A stretch of 49,346 nt of DNA from Halomonas halmophila (GTDB taxonomy: Bacteria > Pseudomonadota > Gammaproteobacteria > Pseudomonadales > Halomonadaceae). Location: assembly GCF_006540005.1 (NCBI RefSeq), contig NZ_BJOC01000027.1, positions 1 through 49,346 on the forward strand. Direction: 5' to 3'. Below are positions 17,896 through 28,000 of this stretch, one piece after another (the first letter of the stretch is position 1; every line of letters begins with the position of its first letter). Below the pieces are notes generated by a model. The model searched no databases and was not told the origin of the DNA. It worked only from the letters and a program-made list of their open reading frames with translations. Both the position numbers and the translations under genes were made by a program.

Positions 17896-19746
17896 CTATA
17901 TCCAGAGCTTGTTGACCGGCCTGCTGCCGTAGCGCAGGTTGACCATCGCGCGAGTCACCATCAGGGCGGTGAACAACGAGGTCAGGATGCCCAGCGACAG
18001 GGTCACGGCAAAGCCCTTGACCGGTCCGGTGCCGATCGAGAACAGAATCAACGCCACCAGCAGCGTGGTGATGTTGGCATCGACGATCGACGAGAAGGCG
18101 CGCTCGTAGCCCGCATGGATGGCCTGTTGCGCCGATAGGCCATTGCGCAGTTCCTCGCGTATGCGCTCGAAGATCAGCACATTGGCGTCGACGGCCATGC
18201 CCAGTGTCAGCACGATGCCGGCGATACCCGGCAACGTCAGGGTCGCGCCCAGCATCGACATGGCGGCTACCAGCAGGATCAGGTTCAGCGCCAGGGCGAT
18301 GTTGGCGAAGACGCCGAAGACCCGATAGCGCACCAGCATGAAGAGCACCACCAGCAACAGGCCGACCTGCACCGACATGATGCCGCGCTCGATGTTCTCG
18401 GCACCCAGGCTCGGACCGATGGTGCGCTCCTGGGCGAAGTACATTGGCGCCGCCAGCGAACCGGAACGCAGCAGCAGGGCCAGGTCGGCCGCCTCGGTGG
18501 GTGACTCCAGGCCGGTGATGCGGAAGCTGTTGCCCAGCGCACTCTGGATGGTGGCCAGACTGATGATGCCGCGCTCGGTGTCCTGGGTGCGCACCGTGGT
18601 CTCTTCACCGTTTTTCATCACGGTGCGTTCGACCGAGTTATGCTCGATGAACAGCACCGCCATGTTGCGGCCGATATTGGTGCGGGTGGCACGGTTCATC
18701 AGGGTGCCGCCGGTGCCGTTCAGGTCGATGTTGACCTGCGGGCGACCGTTCTGGTCGAAACCCTGGTTGGCGTTGGAGACCCTGTCTCCCGTAATGATCA
18801 CATTTTCCATCAGCGTCGCCTGGCGCGCCGGGTTGTTGCGGAACGGGAAACTCTCGGTCCGTGACTCCGGCGTATCGGGGCGCGCCTCGAGGCGGAATTC
18901 CAGGTTGGCCGTGGCGCCGATGATGCGCTTGGCCTCCGCGGTATCCTGCACACCGGGCAGCTGTACCACGATGCGGTTGGGCCCCTGACGCTGGACCAGT
19001 GGCTCGGAAACCCCCAGCTCGTTGACGCGGTTGCGCAACGTGGTCAGGTTTTGGTTGACCGCATAGTCCTGAATCTCTTCCACAGCGGTGTCGGTCAGAG
19101 TCATTTTAAGACCGGCACCCTGCGACAGATCGACGTTGCTGTATTGGAAATCAGGATATTGCGGCGCAATCAGTTGCCGCGCTTCGCTACGATCTTCCGC
19201 GTTCATGAACTGCAGGCTGATCGAGCGCTCGCCGATCTCGGTGTTGCGATAGCGAATGCGTTCCTCGCGCAGCATGTTGCGCATGGCGCTGGCGTCGGAT
19301 TCCAGCTGCTGGGTGAGGGCGGCATCCATGTCGACTTCGAGCAGGAAGTGCACGCCGCCGCGCAGGTCAAGTCCCAGTGTCATGGGCGATGCGGCCAGGG
19401 ACTCGAGCCAGGATGGGGTGGACTCGGCCAGGTTGAGCGCCGTGACATAGTCGTCACTGAGCGACTCGCTGATCAGATCCCGCGCCCTTGCCTGGTCATC
19501 GGCATTGGCCAGGCGGATCAGGACGCTGTTGGGCTGGCGCTCGGTGGACTGAATATTGATGCCGGCTTCATCGAGGGTGGTCTCGAGCCGGTCGAGGCGT
19601 TGCTCGCTGAGCGTGAATTCACCGCGGTCACTACTGATCTGCACCGCCGGGTCAGCCGGGAAGAGGTTGGGCAGCGCATAGATCAGGCCGACGACGAGGA
19701 CGAGGAGTATCAGCAGATACTTCCACATGGGGTAACGGTTGAGCAT
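17896..19746 (-). CDS. secD: Protein translocase subunit SecD
   Basis: SecD is the larger partner of SecF. The 616-residue protein has an N-terminal membrane helix (WKYLLILLVLVVGLIYALP), the large periplasmic P1 domain with GLDLRGGVHFLLEVDMD, and five C-terminal membrane segments including GMAVDANVLIFERIREEL, which carries the conserved D and R of the proton path. Length is normal. It lies 137 bp after yajC, with a small hairpin (19855-19871) in the gap. Confidence 0.96.
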   Translation of the reverse strand: MLNRYPMWKYLLILLVLVVGLIYALPNLFPADPAVQISSDRGEFTLSEQRLDRLETTLDEAGINIQSTERQPNSVLIRLANADDQARARDLISESLSDDYVTALNLAESTPSWLESLAASPMTLGLDLRGGVHFLLEVDMDAALTQQLESDASAMRNMLREERIRYRNTEIGERSISLQFMNAEDRSEARQLIAPQYPDFQYSNVDLSQGAGLKMTLTDTAVEEIQDYAVNQNLTTLRNRVNELGVSEPLVQRQGPNRIVVQLPGVQDTAEAKRIIGATANLEFRLEARPDTPESRTESFPFRNNPARQATLMENVIITGDRVSNANQGFDQNGRPQVNIDLNGTGGTLMNRATRTNIGRNMAVLFIEHNSVERTVMKNGEETTVRTQDTERGIISLATIQSALGNSFRITGLESPTEAADLALLLRSGSLAAPMYFAQERTIGPSLGAENIERGIMSVQVGLLLVVLFMLVRYRVFGVFANIALALNLILLVAAMSMLGATLTLPGIAGIVLTLGMAVDANVLIFERIREELRNGLSAQQAIHAGYERAFSSIVDANITTLLVALILFSIGTGPVKGFAVTLSLGILTSLFTALMVTRAMVNLRYGSRPVNKLWI

Positions 19747-19854
19747 GGGGGCCCTGCCCTCAGGTTGCTGATGATGGAGACGGGCAATACGTCATCACGA
19801 GCACCGGGCGGAGCCGGTCGACCGGGCCCCGCCGCGGCGGTCGCAGGGCAGCCC

Positions 19855-19871
19855 GCATCGTCAAGCGATGC
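19855..19871 (-). other. Small hairpin between yajC and secD
   Basis: GCATCG (19855-19860) and CGATGC (19866-19871) form a 6-bp stem with a 5-base loop, 13 bp after the yajC stop. It has no T-run; its role is uncertain. Confidence 0.3.
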
Positions 19872-19883
19872 AGGCGTGTCTGC

Positions 19884-20222
19884 TTAGATGGACTTGAGCG
19901 TGCCCTTGGGGAGGACGTTGGCCACGGCGTTCTTCTGAACGCTGACCTCGGTGCCTTCGGCGATTTCCATGGACAGGAACTCGCTGTCGTCGCTGACCTT
20001 GGTGATGCGCCCCAGCATGCCACCGCCGATGACGATCTCGTCACCCTTGGAAAGGCCGGCGATCAGGTTCTTGTGCTGCTTGGCACGCTTGGCCTGGGGA
20101 CGCCACAGCAGAAAGTAGAAGATCAGCACGAAGCCGACCAGCATCACGATCTGGGCGATGCCACCGCCCGGTGCACCACCGGCATCCTGCGCCAGGGCCG
20201 GGGAAATGAAGAAGTCCAGCAT
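19884..20222 (-). CDS. yajC: Preprotein translocase subunit YajC
   Basis: YajC is a small single-span membrane protein that associates with SecDF. The 112 residues show an N-terminal segment, one membrane helix (IVMLVGFVLIFYFLLWRPQ), the family motif RPQAKRAKQHKNLIAGLSKGDEIV and a small beta domain. It lies 80 bp after tgt and 137 bp before secD, the standard tgt-yajC-secD-secF order. Confidence 0.95.
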   Translation of the reverse strand: MLDFFISPALAQDAGGAPGGGIAQIVMLVGFVLIFYFLLWRPQAKRAKQHKNLIAGLSKGDEIVIGGGMLGRITKVSDDSEFLSMEIAEGTEVSVQKNAVANVLPKGTLKSI

Positions 20223-20302
20223 TTACGACAATCTCCTGAGTCGTGGTGAAGAAAGTGGCGCCATCGGGGCGCTCGCAACCGGCCTTCAAGGTCGACCAGT
20301 CG

Positions 20303-21463
<1,161 letters not shown>

Positions 21464-22516
21464 TCACCGGATGCCACCAGGAGCCTGGCGGGTCAGGAAC
21501 ATGGCATCGCCATAACTGAAGAAGGCATAACCCTGCTCGACGGCCTCCCGGTAGGCCCGCATGACGGTCTCGTAGCCGGCGAAGGAGGCGACCAGCATCA
21601 ACAGGGTCGACTCCGGCAAGTGGAAGTTGGTGATCAGGCCGTCGACCACCTGCCATTCATAGCCCGGGTAGATGAAGATATCGGTCTCGCCGCTGAGCGG
21701 GGCGATGCGGCCGTCCGGGCTCTGCTGACAGGCCGACTCGAGGCAGCGCACACTGGTGGTACCCACGGCGATGATGCGGTTGCCCCTGGCCCGAGCCGCG
21801 CGGACCCTGGCACAGGCGCTCTCGGAGACCTCGATCCACTCGCTGTGCATGTCATGCTCGCGAATGTCATCGACGCGCACCGGCTGAAAGGTGCCGGCTC
21901 CCACATGCAGGGTGACGAAGGCACTCTCCACGCCCTTGGCGGCGAGCTGCTCGAGCAGCGGCTCATCGAAATGCAGGCCGGCCGTCGGGGCCGCCACGGC
22001 GCCATCGCGACGCGCATAGACGGTCTGGTAGCGCTCGCGGTCGGAGAGCTCGTCCTCGCGGGTGATATAGGGTGGTAGCGGCATATGGCCGTGCTGCTCG
22101 AGCAGCGCGATCAGCGGCGTCTCGCCCAGAAAACGCAGCTCGAACAGGGCATCCCGCCGGCCCTCGACCACGGCCTGAATCCCGCCCTCGAAGGTCAGCT
22201 CGCTGCCGACAGGGGGCGACTTGCTGGAACGCAGGTGGGCCAGGCCGCGGTGGGCATCCAGAGGCCGCTCGAGCAGCATCTCCACGCGGCCGCCGCTGGC
22301 CTTGTGGCCATGCAGGCGGGCCGGTATGACCCGGGTGTCGTTGAACACCAGCAGGTCTCCAGGGTCGAGCTTGTCGAGCAGTGCCGGAAAGCGTTGATGG
22401 TCGAGCTCGCCGCTGGCGCCATCGACGCACAGCATGCGGCAGTCACTGCGTTGCTCGGAGGGATAACGGGCGATCAGCGCCTCGGGAAGCTCGTAATGGA
22501 AATCGGCGCGCTGCAT
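21464..22516 (-). CDS. queA: S-adenosylmethionine:tRNA ribosyltransferase-isomerase QueA
   Basis: QueA transfers the ribosyl group of SAM to preQ1-tRNA, giving epoxyqueuosine. The 350-residue protein shows [18 protein letters not shown] at the start, [35 protein letters not shown] and [20 protein letters not shown], all family hallmarks. It is the first gene of the queA-tgt-yajC-secD-secF run and is divergent from the tRNA-Leu gene. Confidence 0.96.
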   Translation of the reverse strand: MQRADFHYELPEALIARYPSEQRSDCRMLCVDGASGELDHQRFPALLDKLDPGDLLVFNDTRVIPARLHGHKASGGRVEMLLERPLDAHRGLAHLRSSKSPPVGSELTFEGGIQAVVEGRRDALFELRFLGETPLIALLEQHGHMPLPPYITREDELSDRERYQTVYARRDGAVAAPTAGLHFDEPLLEQLAAKGVESAFVTLHVGAGTFQPVRVDDIREHDMHSEWIEVSESACARVRAARARGNRIIAVGTTSVRCLESACQQSPDGRIAPLSGETDIFIYPGYEWQVVDGLITNFHLPESTLLMLVASFAGYETVMRAYREAVEQGYAFFSYGDAMFLTRQAPGGIR

Positions 22517-22614
22517 GACGTCACTCGGTTGACCGGATAAAACACACTCGAAGGCTGGCCCTGCCAGCCGATCGCACAGGATACCGCTTCAGCGCGGTGA
22601 AGTCAGCGCGGTGA

Positions 22615-22642
22615 TTGACCTGCTTATCAGGCTCCGTATAAT
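22615..22642 (+). promoter_or_regulatory. Promoter of tRNA-Leu
   Basis: TTGACC (22615-22620) and a perfect TATAAT (22637-22642) are 16 bp apart. The tRNA begins 12 bases after the -10. The stretch between -10 and gene is GC-rich (GCAACGCC), which fits a stringently controlled stable-RNA promoter. Confidence 0.8.
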
Positions 22643-22653
22643 GCAACGCCGTT

Positions 22654-22740
22654 GCCGGTGTGGCGGAATTGGTAGACGCAGCGGATTCAAAATCCGCCGC
22701 TGTAAAAGGCGTGTCGGTTCGAGTCCGACCACCGGCACCA
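22654..22740 (+). tRNA. tRNA-Leu (anticodon CAA)
   Basis: An 87-base tRNA with CCA encoded. Acceptor arms GCCGGTG and CACCGGC pair perfectly. The anticodon stem GCGGA/TCCGC holds loop TTCAAAA, anticodon CAA, reading UUG. A long variable arm (CTGTAAAAGGCGT region) and T-loop GGTTCGAGTCC mark a class II tRNA, as expected for leucine. No copy of its 3' end is evident downstream, so it shows no sign of being an island attachment site. Confidence 0.97.
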
Positions 22741-22905
22741 CTGCAGAATCCAATGCTTAGCAGTATTCCCCCTCTTCTCGCAGTACCCCTCCTCAGTGGT
22801 TGGTCGCAGATGGCCGCATTCAGGCGTCCCCAGGGCCTGTCACGGGTCGAGTTCTTCCATGCGACCGTCGTATAACCGCTTCGTTATCTCAGCAGGCAGT
22901 ATGGT

Positions 22906-23871
22906 TCAGCGCCCCTGAGCGCCTCGGCGCAGCCAGTCATGCACGAAGGTCAGCTTGCGCAGCGCGGCTTCCGAGAGCACGAAGGGGTAGAGGTCCGAGA
23001 GCCCCATGGCACGGTTGACGTGGTTGACGCCGACCGTGAGCGAGGCGGCTACATGGATCAGGCGCCGCGCGTCCGGCTCCGAATACGGATCCCAGCCCCG
23101 TCCGGGCAGTTCCGGTGATGACAGCCCCGCGGCAACGAAGCTGTCGGTGATATCGGTCAGATGCAGCAGGTGGGCCGTGGTTTCGGCCCAGTCTTCATGA
23201 GGGTGCGCGGAGGCGTAGCTGGTCAGATAATGCTGGTGCCAGTCGGCCGGCGGACCGTTCTGGTAATGCTTTTGCAGGGCCGCGGGGTAGTCGGCGCGTT
23301 CATCGCCGAACATGGCGCGGAAGGCGTCGAGGAAGTCGGCGCGCAGGCTGAGTCGCCACCACAGCATGTGGGCGATCTCGTGGCGCATGTGGCCGATCAT
23401 GGTGCGGTAGGGCTCGTTCAGCTCCTTGCGACGGGCGGTGCTGAGCACCGGGTCCGCCTCGGCCACGCTGATGGTCACCACCCCCTGGGCATGCCCCATG
23501 GCCACGGGGTTGGCGCCTTCGGCGAGCATGTGAAAGACCGGGCGCGTGCCGGGGTCCTCCGGCCGGAACCAGTGCCAGCGGCCCAGGTTATCGAGGGCCC
23601 AGCGCTTGGCGGCTTCGGTCTGCGCCCAGTTGGGAATGGCGTCCGGGATGGAAGGATCCGGGGCGAGGGCTGTCATCGCGCAGGAGCGGCAGAAGGCGCC
23701 CGCTTCCGGCGCGATCCAGTTGCAGCCGATGACGTCCCGGTTGGCGCAGAAGGGCGGCATGGGCAGAAAGGCTCTGGCCTGCGGGTCATACGCCACAGGA
23801 GTGCCGTCGGCGGTGGCCAGGTTGTCGAACCAGAGGGCGCCGGCGCCTACCGGATTGGAAAAGATATGCAT
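22906..23871 (-). CDS. Putative zinc-binding metallopeptidase (HExxH)
   Basis: A 321-residue protein with an N-terminal four-cysteine zinc-ribbon-like region (Cys42, Cys50, Cys61, Cys64; CNWIAPEAGAFCRSC) and a zincin motif HEIAH at 164-168, followed by ASAHPHEDWAETTAHLLHL, which could supply the third metal ligand. This layout fits the 'putative zinc-binding metallopeptidase' family. The frame extends 64 codons further, but the ATG at 23871 has GGAG 10 bases upstream and gives MHIFSNPVG, a natural start with a short approach to the zinc ribbon. Substrate unknown; no signal peptide, so cytosolic. It is a single gene between tRNA-Leu and the large AT-rich spacer. Confidence 0.8.
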   Translation of the reverse strand: MHIFSNPVGAGALWFDNLATADGTPVAYDPQARAFLPMPPFCANRDVIGCNWIAPEAGAFCRSCAMTALAPDPSIPDAIPNWAQTEAAKRWALDNLGRWHWFRPEDPGTRPVFHMLAEGANPVAMGHAQGVVTISVAEADPVLSTARRKELNEPYRTMIGHMRHEIAHMLWWRLSLRADFLDAFRAMFGDERADYPAALQKHYQNGPPADWHQHYLTSYASAHPHEDWAETTAHLLHLTDITDSFVAAGLSSPELPGRGWDPYSEPDARRLIHVAASLTVGVNHVNRAMGLSDLYPFVLSEAALRKLTFVHDWLRRGAQGR

Positions 23872-24261
23872 ACAGCAGAGGCTCCAGCAGAGGGGCAGGG
23901 CAGATGGAAGGCATCGGGCGGGATGTCGGTTCGGTACAAGGCGTTTCAGGCACTCGCCCACCTTCCGTGCGCGCCTCGAGTATAGGCCCATCCGGGCCGA
24001 GCAGCCATGCGGCCCTGGTACCGTCGGGGTCGGGGACTGTCTGTAGTCGGCTGGCAACATCAACCGGAGCGCCTTTACTCGGCCATCTGTCTACTTCGCG
24101 AAGAGCGCTGGCAGGTCGCCGATGTAATGCTTATGGCTGTATACGCAACTCACGTGAAGCCTTAGTGGTTCAACGACTTGCTCTAGGCACCGTTGTCCTG
24201 TGGCCACGAGCATGCAGCAGTGAAAAATGCCGTCGGTTCTGAACGCCGATTGATAAGAGCC

Positions 24262-24293
24262 CTTGGATTTGAGGAAGCACTCTCAAATCCAAG
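24262..24293. other. 12-bp-arm hairpin
   Basis: CTTGGATTTGAG (24262-24273) and CTCAAATCCAAG (24282-24293) are perfect inverted repeats around an 8-base loop. No T-run follows. It is the first of three hairpins in this spacer. Confidence 0.6.
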
Positions 24294-24304
24294 CCGCATC
24301 GCGA

Positions 24305-24326
24305 TAGCCGCTGTCCCTGGCGGCTA
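24305..24326. other. 7-bp-arm hairpin
   Basis: TAGCCGC (24305-24311) and GCGGCTA (24320-24326) flank an 8-base loop, 12 bp after the preceding hairpin. Confidence 0.5.
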
Positions 24327-24359
24327 CCTCCCGGGGCAAAATTCGCTCCTGGTGAAGTT

Positions 24360-24396
24360 GGGCGTGGTGCTGGTTCGCCAGCCCGTCAGTACGCCC
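24360..24396. other. Nested hairpin with TTCG tetraloop
   Basis: GCTGG-TTCG-CCAGC (24369-24382) is a stable UUCG-type tetraloop hairpin. It sits inside an outer pair GGGCGT (24360-24365) and ACGCCC (24391-24396). This suggests a structured RNA. Confidence 0.5.
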
Positions 24397-24519
24397 AACG
24401 ACTCGCTATGTCTCGCTTTCTATGCTCCGTGCGCCTTGCGTCCACCTCATGGTGTACGGAATGCCAAGGCCCTTCAGAGACGAGGCTAACCTTCACCATG
24501 ACCGGTTGCTTTTCAGTTA

Positions 24520-24935
24520 TTCCTCGTTTATTGATTCGGAGTTTTTTCAATATATTAGGGTTTTGGGAGGTGTTTTAGAGTGTTGTTTTGTGTTTTTTTA
24601 GAAGTTATGAAGGGTGATTGATATATAACTAGTTGAGTTTTAAAATATTTCTTATTTTTTAGGTTTTGTTTTCGTGTTTCTGGGGTTTTCTGTCTCCAAA
24701 TCTCCTGGAGATTTTGCTGGTTTATTGCTGAGTGATTTTTGGGTTTTTTGGGGATGATGCTTTATTGTCATCCATATTTTTGCCTAATTATTGGTTTTCT
24801 ATATTAGATTTTTTGAGTTTATTTTTTAAAAAGATGAGGTTTTCGATCCTTTTCGATCCGTTAGGTTTAGATATTTCTAGGGTGTGTGATGGTTATTTTG
24901 AGGAGGTGAAAAGAATTTTTCCGAATTAATATTGT
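24520..24935 (+). promoter_or_regulatory. AT-rich, T-skewed leader upstream of RTX peroxidase
   Basis: About 415 bp with many T-runs (TTTTTT, GTTTTTTTAG) on the plus strand and a GC content that looks near one third, against more than 60 percent around it. It holds the palindrome AAATCTCCTGGAGATTT (24698-24714), a tandem 10-mer TTTTCGATCC (24840-24859) and a strong unused AGGAGGTG near 24899. It is likely a regulatory zone, a possible H-NS-type silencing target, or foreign DNA. Individual promoters could not be fixed. Confidence 0.55.
24698..24714. promoter_or_regulatory. 17-bp palindrome, candidate operator
   Basis: AAATCTCC and GGAGATTT flank a central T. This is a perfect 8+1+8 palindrome about 385 bp before the peroxidase start. 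No matching regulator gene is in the window. Confidence 0.4.
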
Positions 24936-25099
24936 GTCATGGGAGTTGCCTAAGGCGGTTTTTCGTCGAGGTGGCGCGGCATGGATGTCGGTTTTTAGAG
25001 ACAAAATAAGCAGCCCGCTGGTTGAGTTGATGGGGCCGCCAAATAGATTTTCTTTTGAAAAGAATAAGTAGCAGTGCCCAATCGGGCCTGGGGGGAAAC

Positions 25100-28000
25100 A
25101 TGGCTGTCAAACTGAACCAGCACGACCTGGAGTTCATTCTCAAGCAAATCAAGATCGCCGAGGCACATGTCGCTGGCACGCCTCTCGACCAACTGCTCGC
25201 GCAGCCGCATCTGCCCTATGGCCTGCGCACCGTCGACGGAAGCCTCAACAACATCACTCCGGGACGTGAGCTCTGGGGCGCAGCCGACCAGGTCATGCCG
25301 CGCGCGATGCAGCCGTACTACATGAATGAAGGCGACGACAACTTTCACAACATGATCAATAACAACGACTATGGAGTCGTTGGCGAAGAAACCGGCAGCA
25401 TGGCGCAGAACGGCGGTCATACGGGCAATGTCGCGGACGCCGACCCACGGATCATCTCGAACCTGATTTCCGATCAAACGCTGAACAACCCCGCGGCGAT
25501 CACGGCAGCACTGCAATATGCCGAGTACGAAGACCTGGCGGGTGGCGTTGCCGGCGTACGTGAGGAATACGCGAACTACCTTCAGGCCATCGAGGATGGC
25601 GGGCTGGGCACGCCCGGCAACGAGGAGGCGCTTGCGGCGGCCAAGACGGCACTCGACCAGACCCTGCTCGACAATTACGGCATCGAGATGGACGGCAACA
25701 GCATCCTGCTGCCGAACGTCGCCCCGGATGAGGGCCTTTCGGCGCCGTTCAATGGCTGGATGACCTTCTTCGGCCAGTTCTTCGATCACGGCCTCGACCT
25801 GATCCACAAGGGCGACAATGGCACGATCTACATGCCGCTGACGGCGGATGATCCACTGGTCACCCACGGGCCCGACGGGATCCCGGACAGTGGCGACGAA
25901 GTGAACATCAACATGCCGCTGGTGCTGACGCGCCTGACACCGACGATGGCGCCGGGCGAGGATGGAGTCCTGGGTACTGCCGATGACACGCCAGAGGCGA
26001 AGAACAAGACCACGCCCTTCGTCGACCAGAACCAGACCTACACCTCGCATCCGTCGCACCAGGTATTCCTGCGCCAGTACGAGATGGTCGATGGCAAGCC
26101 GATGGCAACCGGCCGACTTCTCGACGGCGAAAATGGCGGCCTGACCACCTGGAAGGACGTCAAGGATCAGGCCGAAGCGATGCTCGGCATCAATCTCGAT
26201 GACCGCGACGTCTTCGGCGTTCCGTTGCTGCGGACCGATCCCTACGGCGAGTTCATCCGTGATGAGAATGGCTTCCCGCAAGTCGTTACCAATATCGGAC
26301 CGGATTTGATTCCGAATACTGCCGACGACGTGGTCGCCAGCGGCACACCGGACAACCCGCTCGTGCTCGCGGAACTGAATGACGGTCGCGGTCCGGTTCG
26401 CACATCCCATGCGTTCCTGGACGACATCGCCCACAACGCAGTCCCGATTCTGGTACCCGGTGCGGAAGGTCAGCCGGCGATCCTGATGCCGGATACGAAC
26501 TCCGGCACCGACCCAATCGGCGACCCGATCCCGGTTGACCCCGATACGGAGCAACCGCTCTATGACAACGAATTGCTCGACCGCCACTTCATCGTCGGCG
26601 ACGGGCGTGGCAATGAGAACATCGGCCTCACTGCCGTCCACCATGTGTTCCATTCCGAGCACAACCGCCAGGTCGAGGCGAACAAGACGTACATCCTCGA
26701 ACTTGCCGAAGCGGGCGATATCGACTTCCTGAACGAATGGCTGCTCGAGCCGGTCGACGCGGGCTTCGATCCTGAGAGCCTCAACTGGGATGGCGAGCGG
26801 CTGTTCCAGACGGCGCGGTTCAGCACCGAGATGCAGTACCAACACCTCGTCTTCGAGGAGTTCGGTCGCAAGGTATCGCCGCTGATTGACGTCTTCGTCT
26901 TCAACACCGTGACCGACGTGGATCCGGCAATCTTTGCCGAGTTCGCGCATACCGTCTACCGATTCGGTCACTCAATGCTGACCGACCACCTGAAACTCCT
27001 GCCCCTGAACGAGGCCGGAGAACCCGTCGATGCGGATGGCAACCTCATCCCGATCGAGGACTGGGGCGTGGATGTGGGCTTGATCGAGGCCTTCCTGAAC
27101 CCGGTCAGATACGATCAAGACGGAACCATTACCGCCGATCAGGCGGCCGGTGCCATCTTCCGCGGCATGACCTATGTGCACGGTAACGAGATCGACGAGT
27201 TCGTTGTCGATTCGCTGCGCAACAACCTGCTTGGCCTGCCGCTCGACCTGCCGGCGATCAACATCGCCCGCGGCCGCGATGCCGGTGTGCCCTCGCTGAA
27301 CGAGGCGCGCGAGCAACTCTATGCGGCGAGCAACTCGACCTGGCTCAAGCCCTACGAGAGCTGGGCCGACTTTGGCGCGAATCTCAAGACACCGGCATCG
27401 ATCATCAACTTCATCGCTGCCTATGGCACGCATCCATTGCTGGAAGCGGCGGATACATTGGTAGAGAAGCGCGACGCGGCGATGCAGCTGCTGGGGTTGT
27501 CCGAGGCGACCACGGCCGAGGCGGGCGTACTCACGAATGCGAGCTTCGAGACCAACTCTCTCGATGCGGGGCAGGCGGGGGTCAACACCCACGTGGACGG
27601 CAATTACACCACGACGGCTCCGGATGGCTGGACGCTGACGGGCCAGGGCGGCCTGATTGCGCCGGCATCAACCATCGTCGACCAGACAGGTGTCGATGGC
27701 AGCAACGTCGCCTGGCTGCGAGAGGGCGGTATGCTCTCGCAGAACACGGGACAAACCCTCGAAGAGGGCGTCAACTATCGCCTGACGATCGACGTCGGCG
27801 ACCGCATCGGTATGGACTGGCCAGGCGGCGAGGCTAGGCTTGTCACCGCGACCGGCGTGGTGCTTGCATCCGTGAGCCTCGCTGAGCCCGCCGAAGGCGA
27901 ATGGTCCACCGTCACGCTCGAGACGGGCTTGATCGATGCCGCACACGAAGGCCTCGGACTGTCGATCGAGATTCAGCATCCCGGCGGTACCACCGATCAG

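Larger units (their letters stand above)
23872..25099. other. 1.2-kb gene-free region with AT-rich second half
   Basis: No credible gene is seen in 1,228 bp. 23872-24500 is of normal composition and holds three hairpins (24262-24396). A short frame of about 50 codons ending at a TAG near 24165 (ERLYSAICLLREERWQV) could be a gene remnant but has no recognisable family. From about 24520 to 24935 the plus strand becomes strongly T-rich and poor in C, very unlike its neighbours. It ends before the giant peroxidase gene, so it should hold its promoter and a long leader. Confidence 0.65.

Noticed and set aside
24020..24166. In-frame stretch ending ...RWQVADVMLMAVYATHVKP as a gene remnant
   Set aside because: About 50 open codons without a start, family or repeat boundaries; it could be chance. 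It is mentioned in the spacer entry only.
24193..24489. A 98-codon open frame in the spacer before the peroxidase locus
   Set aside because: It spans the three hairpins, has no recognisable motif or Shine-Dalgarno, and its composition does not look coding.
24732..24929. A 65-codon frame in the AT-rich leader coding for a Phe/Leu-rich peptide
   Set aside because: The Phe-rich content follows directly from T-runs; no ribosome-binding site was seen.
24995..26971. Long minus-strand open frames opposite the peroxidase gene
   Set aside because: They mirror the strongly biased codons of the plus-strand gene, have no family motifs, and are typical shadows in GC-rich DNA.
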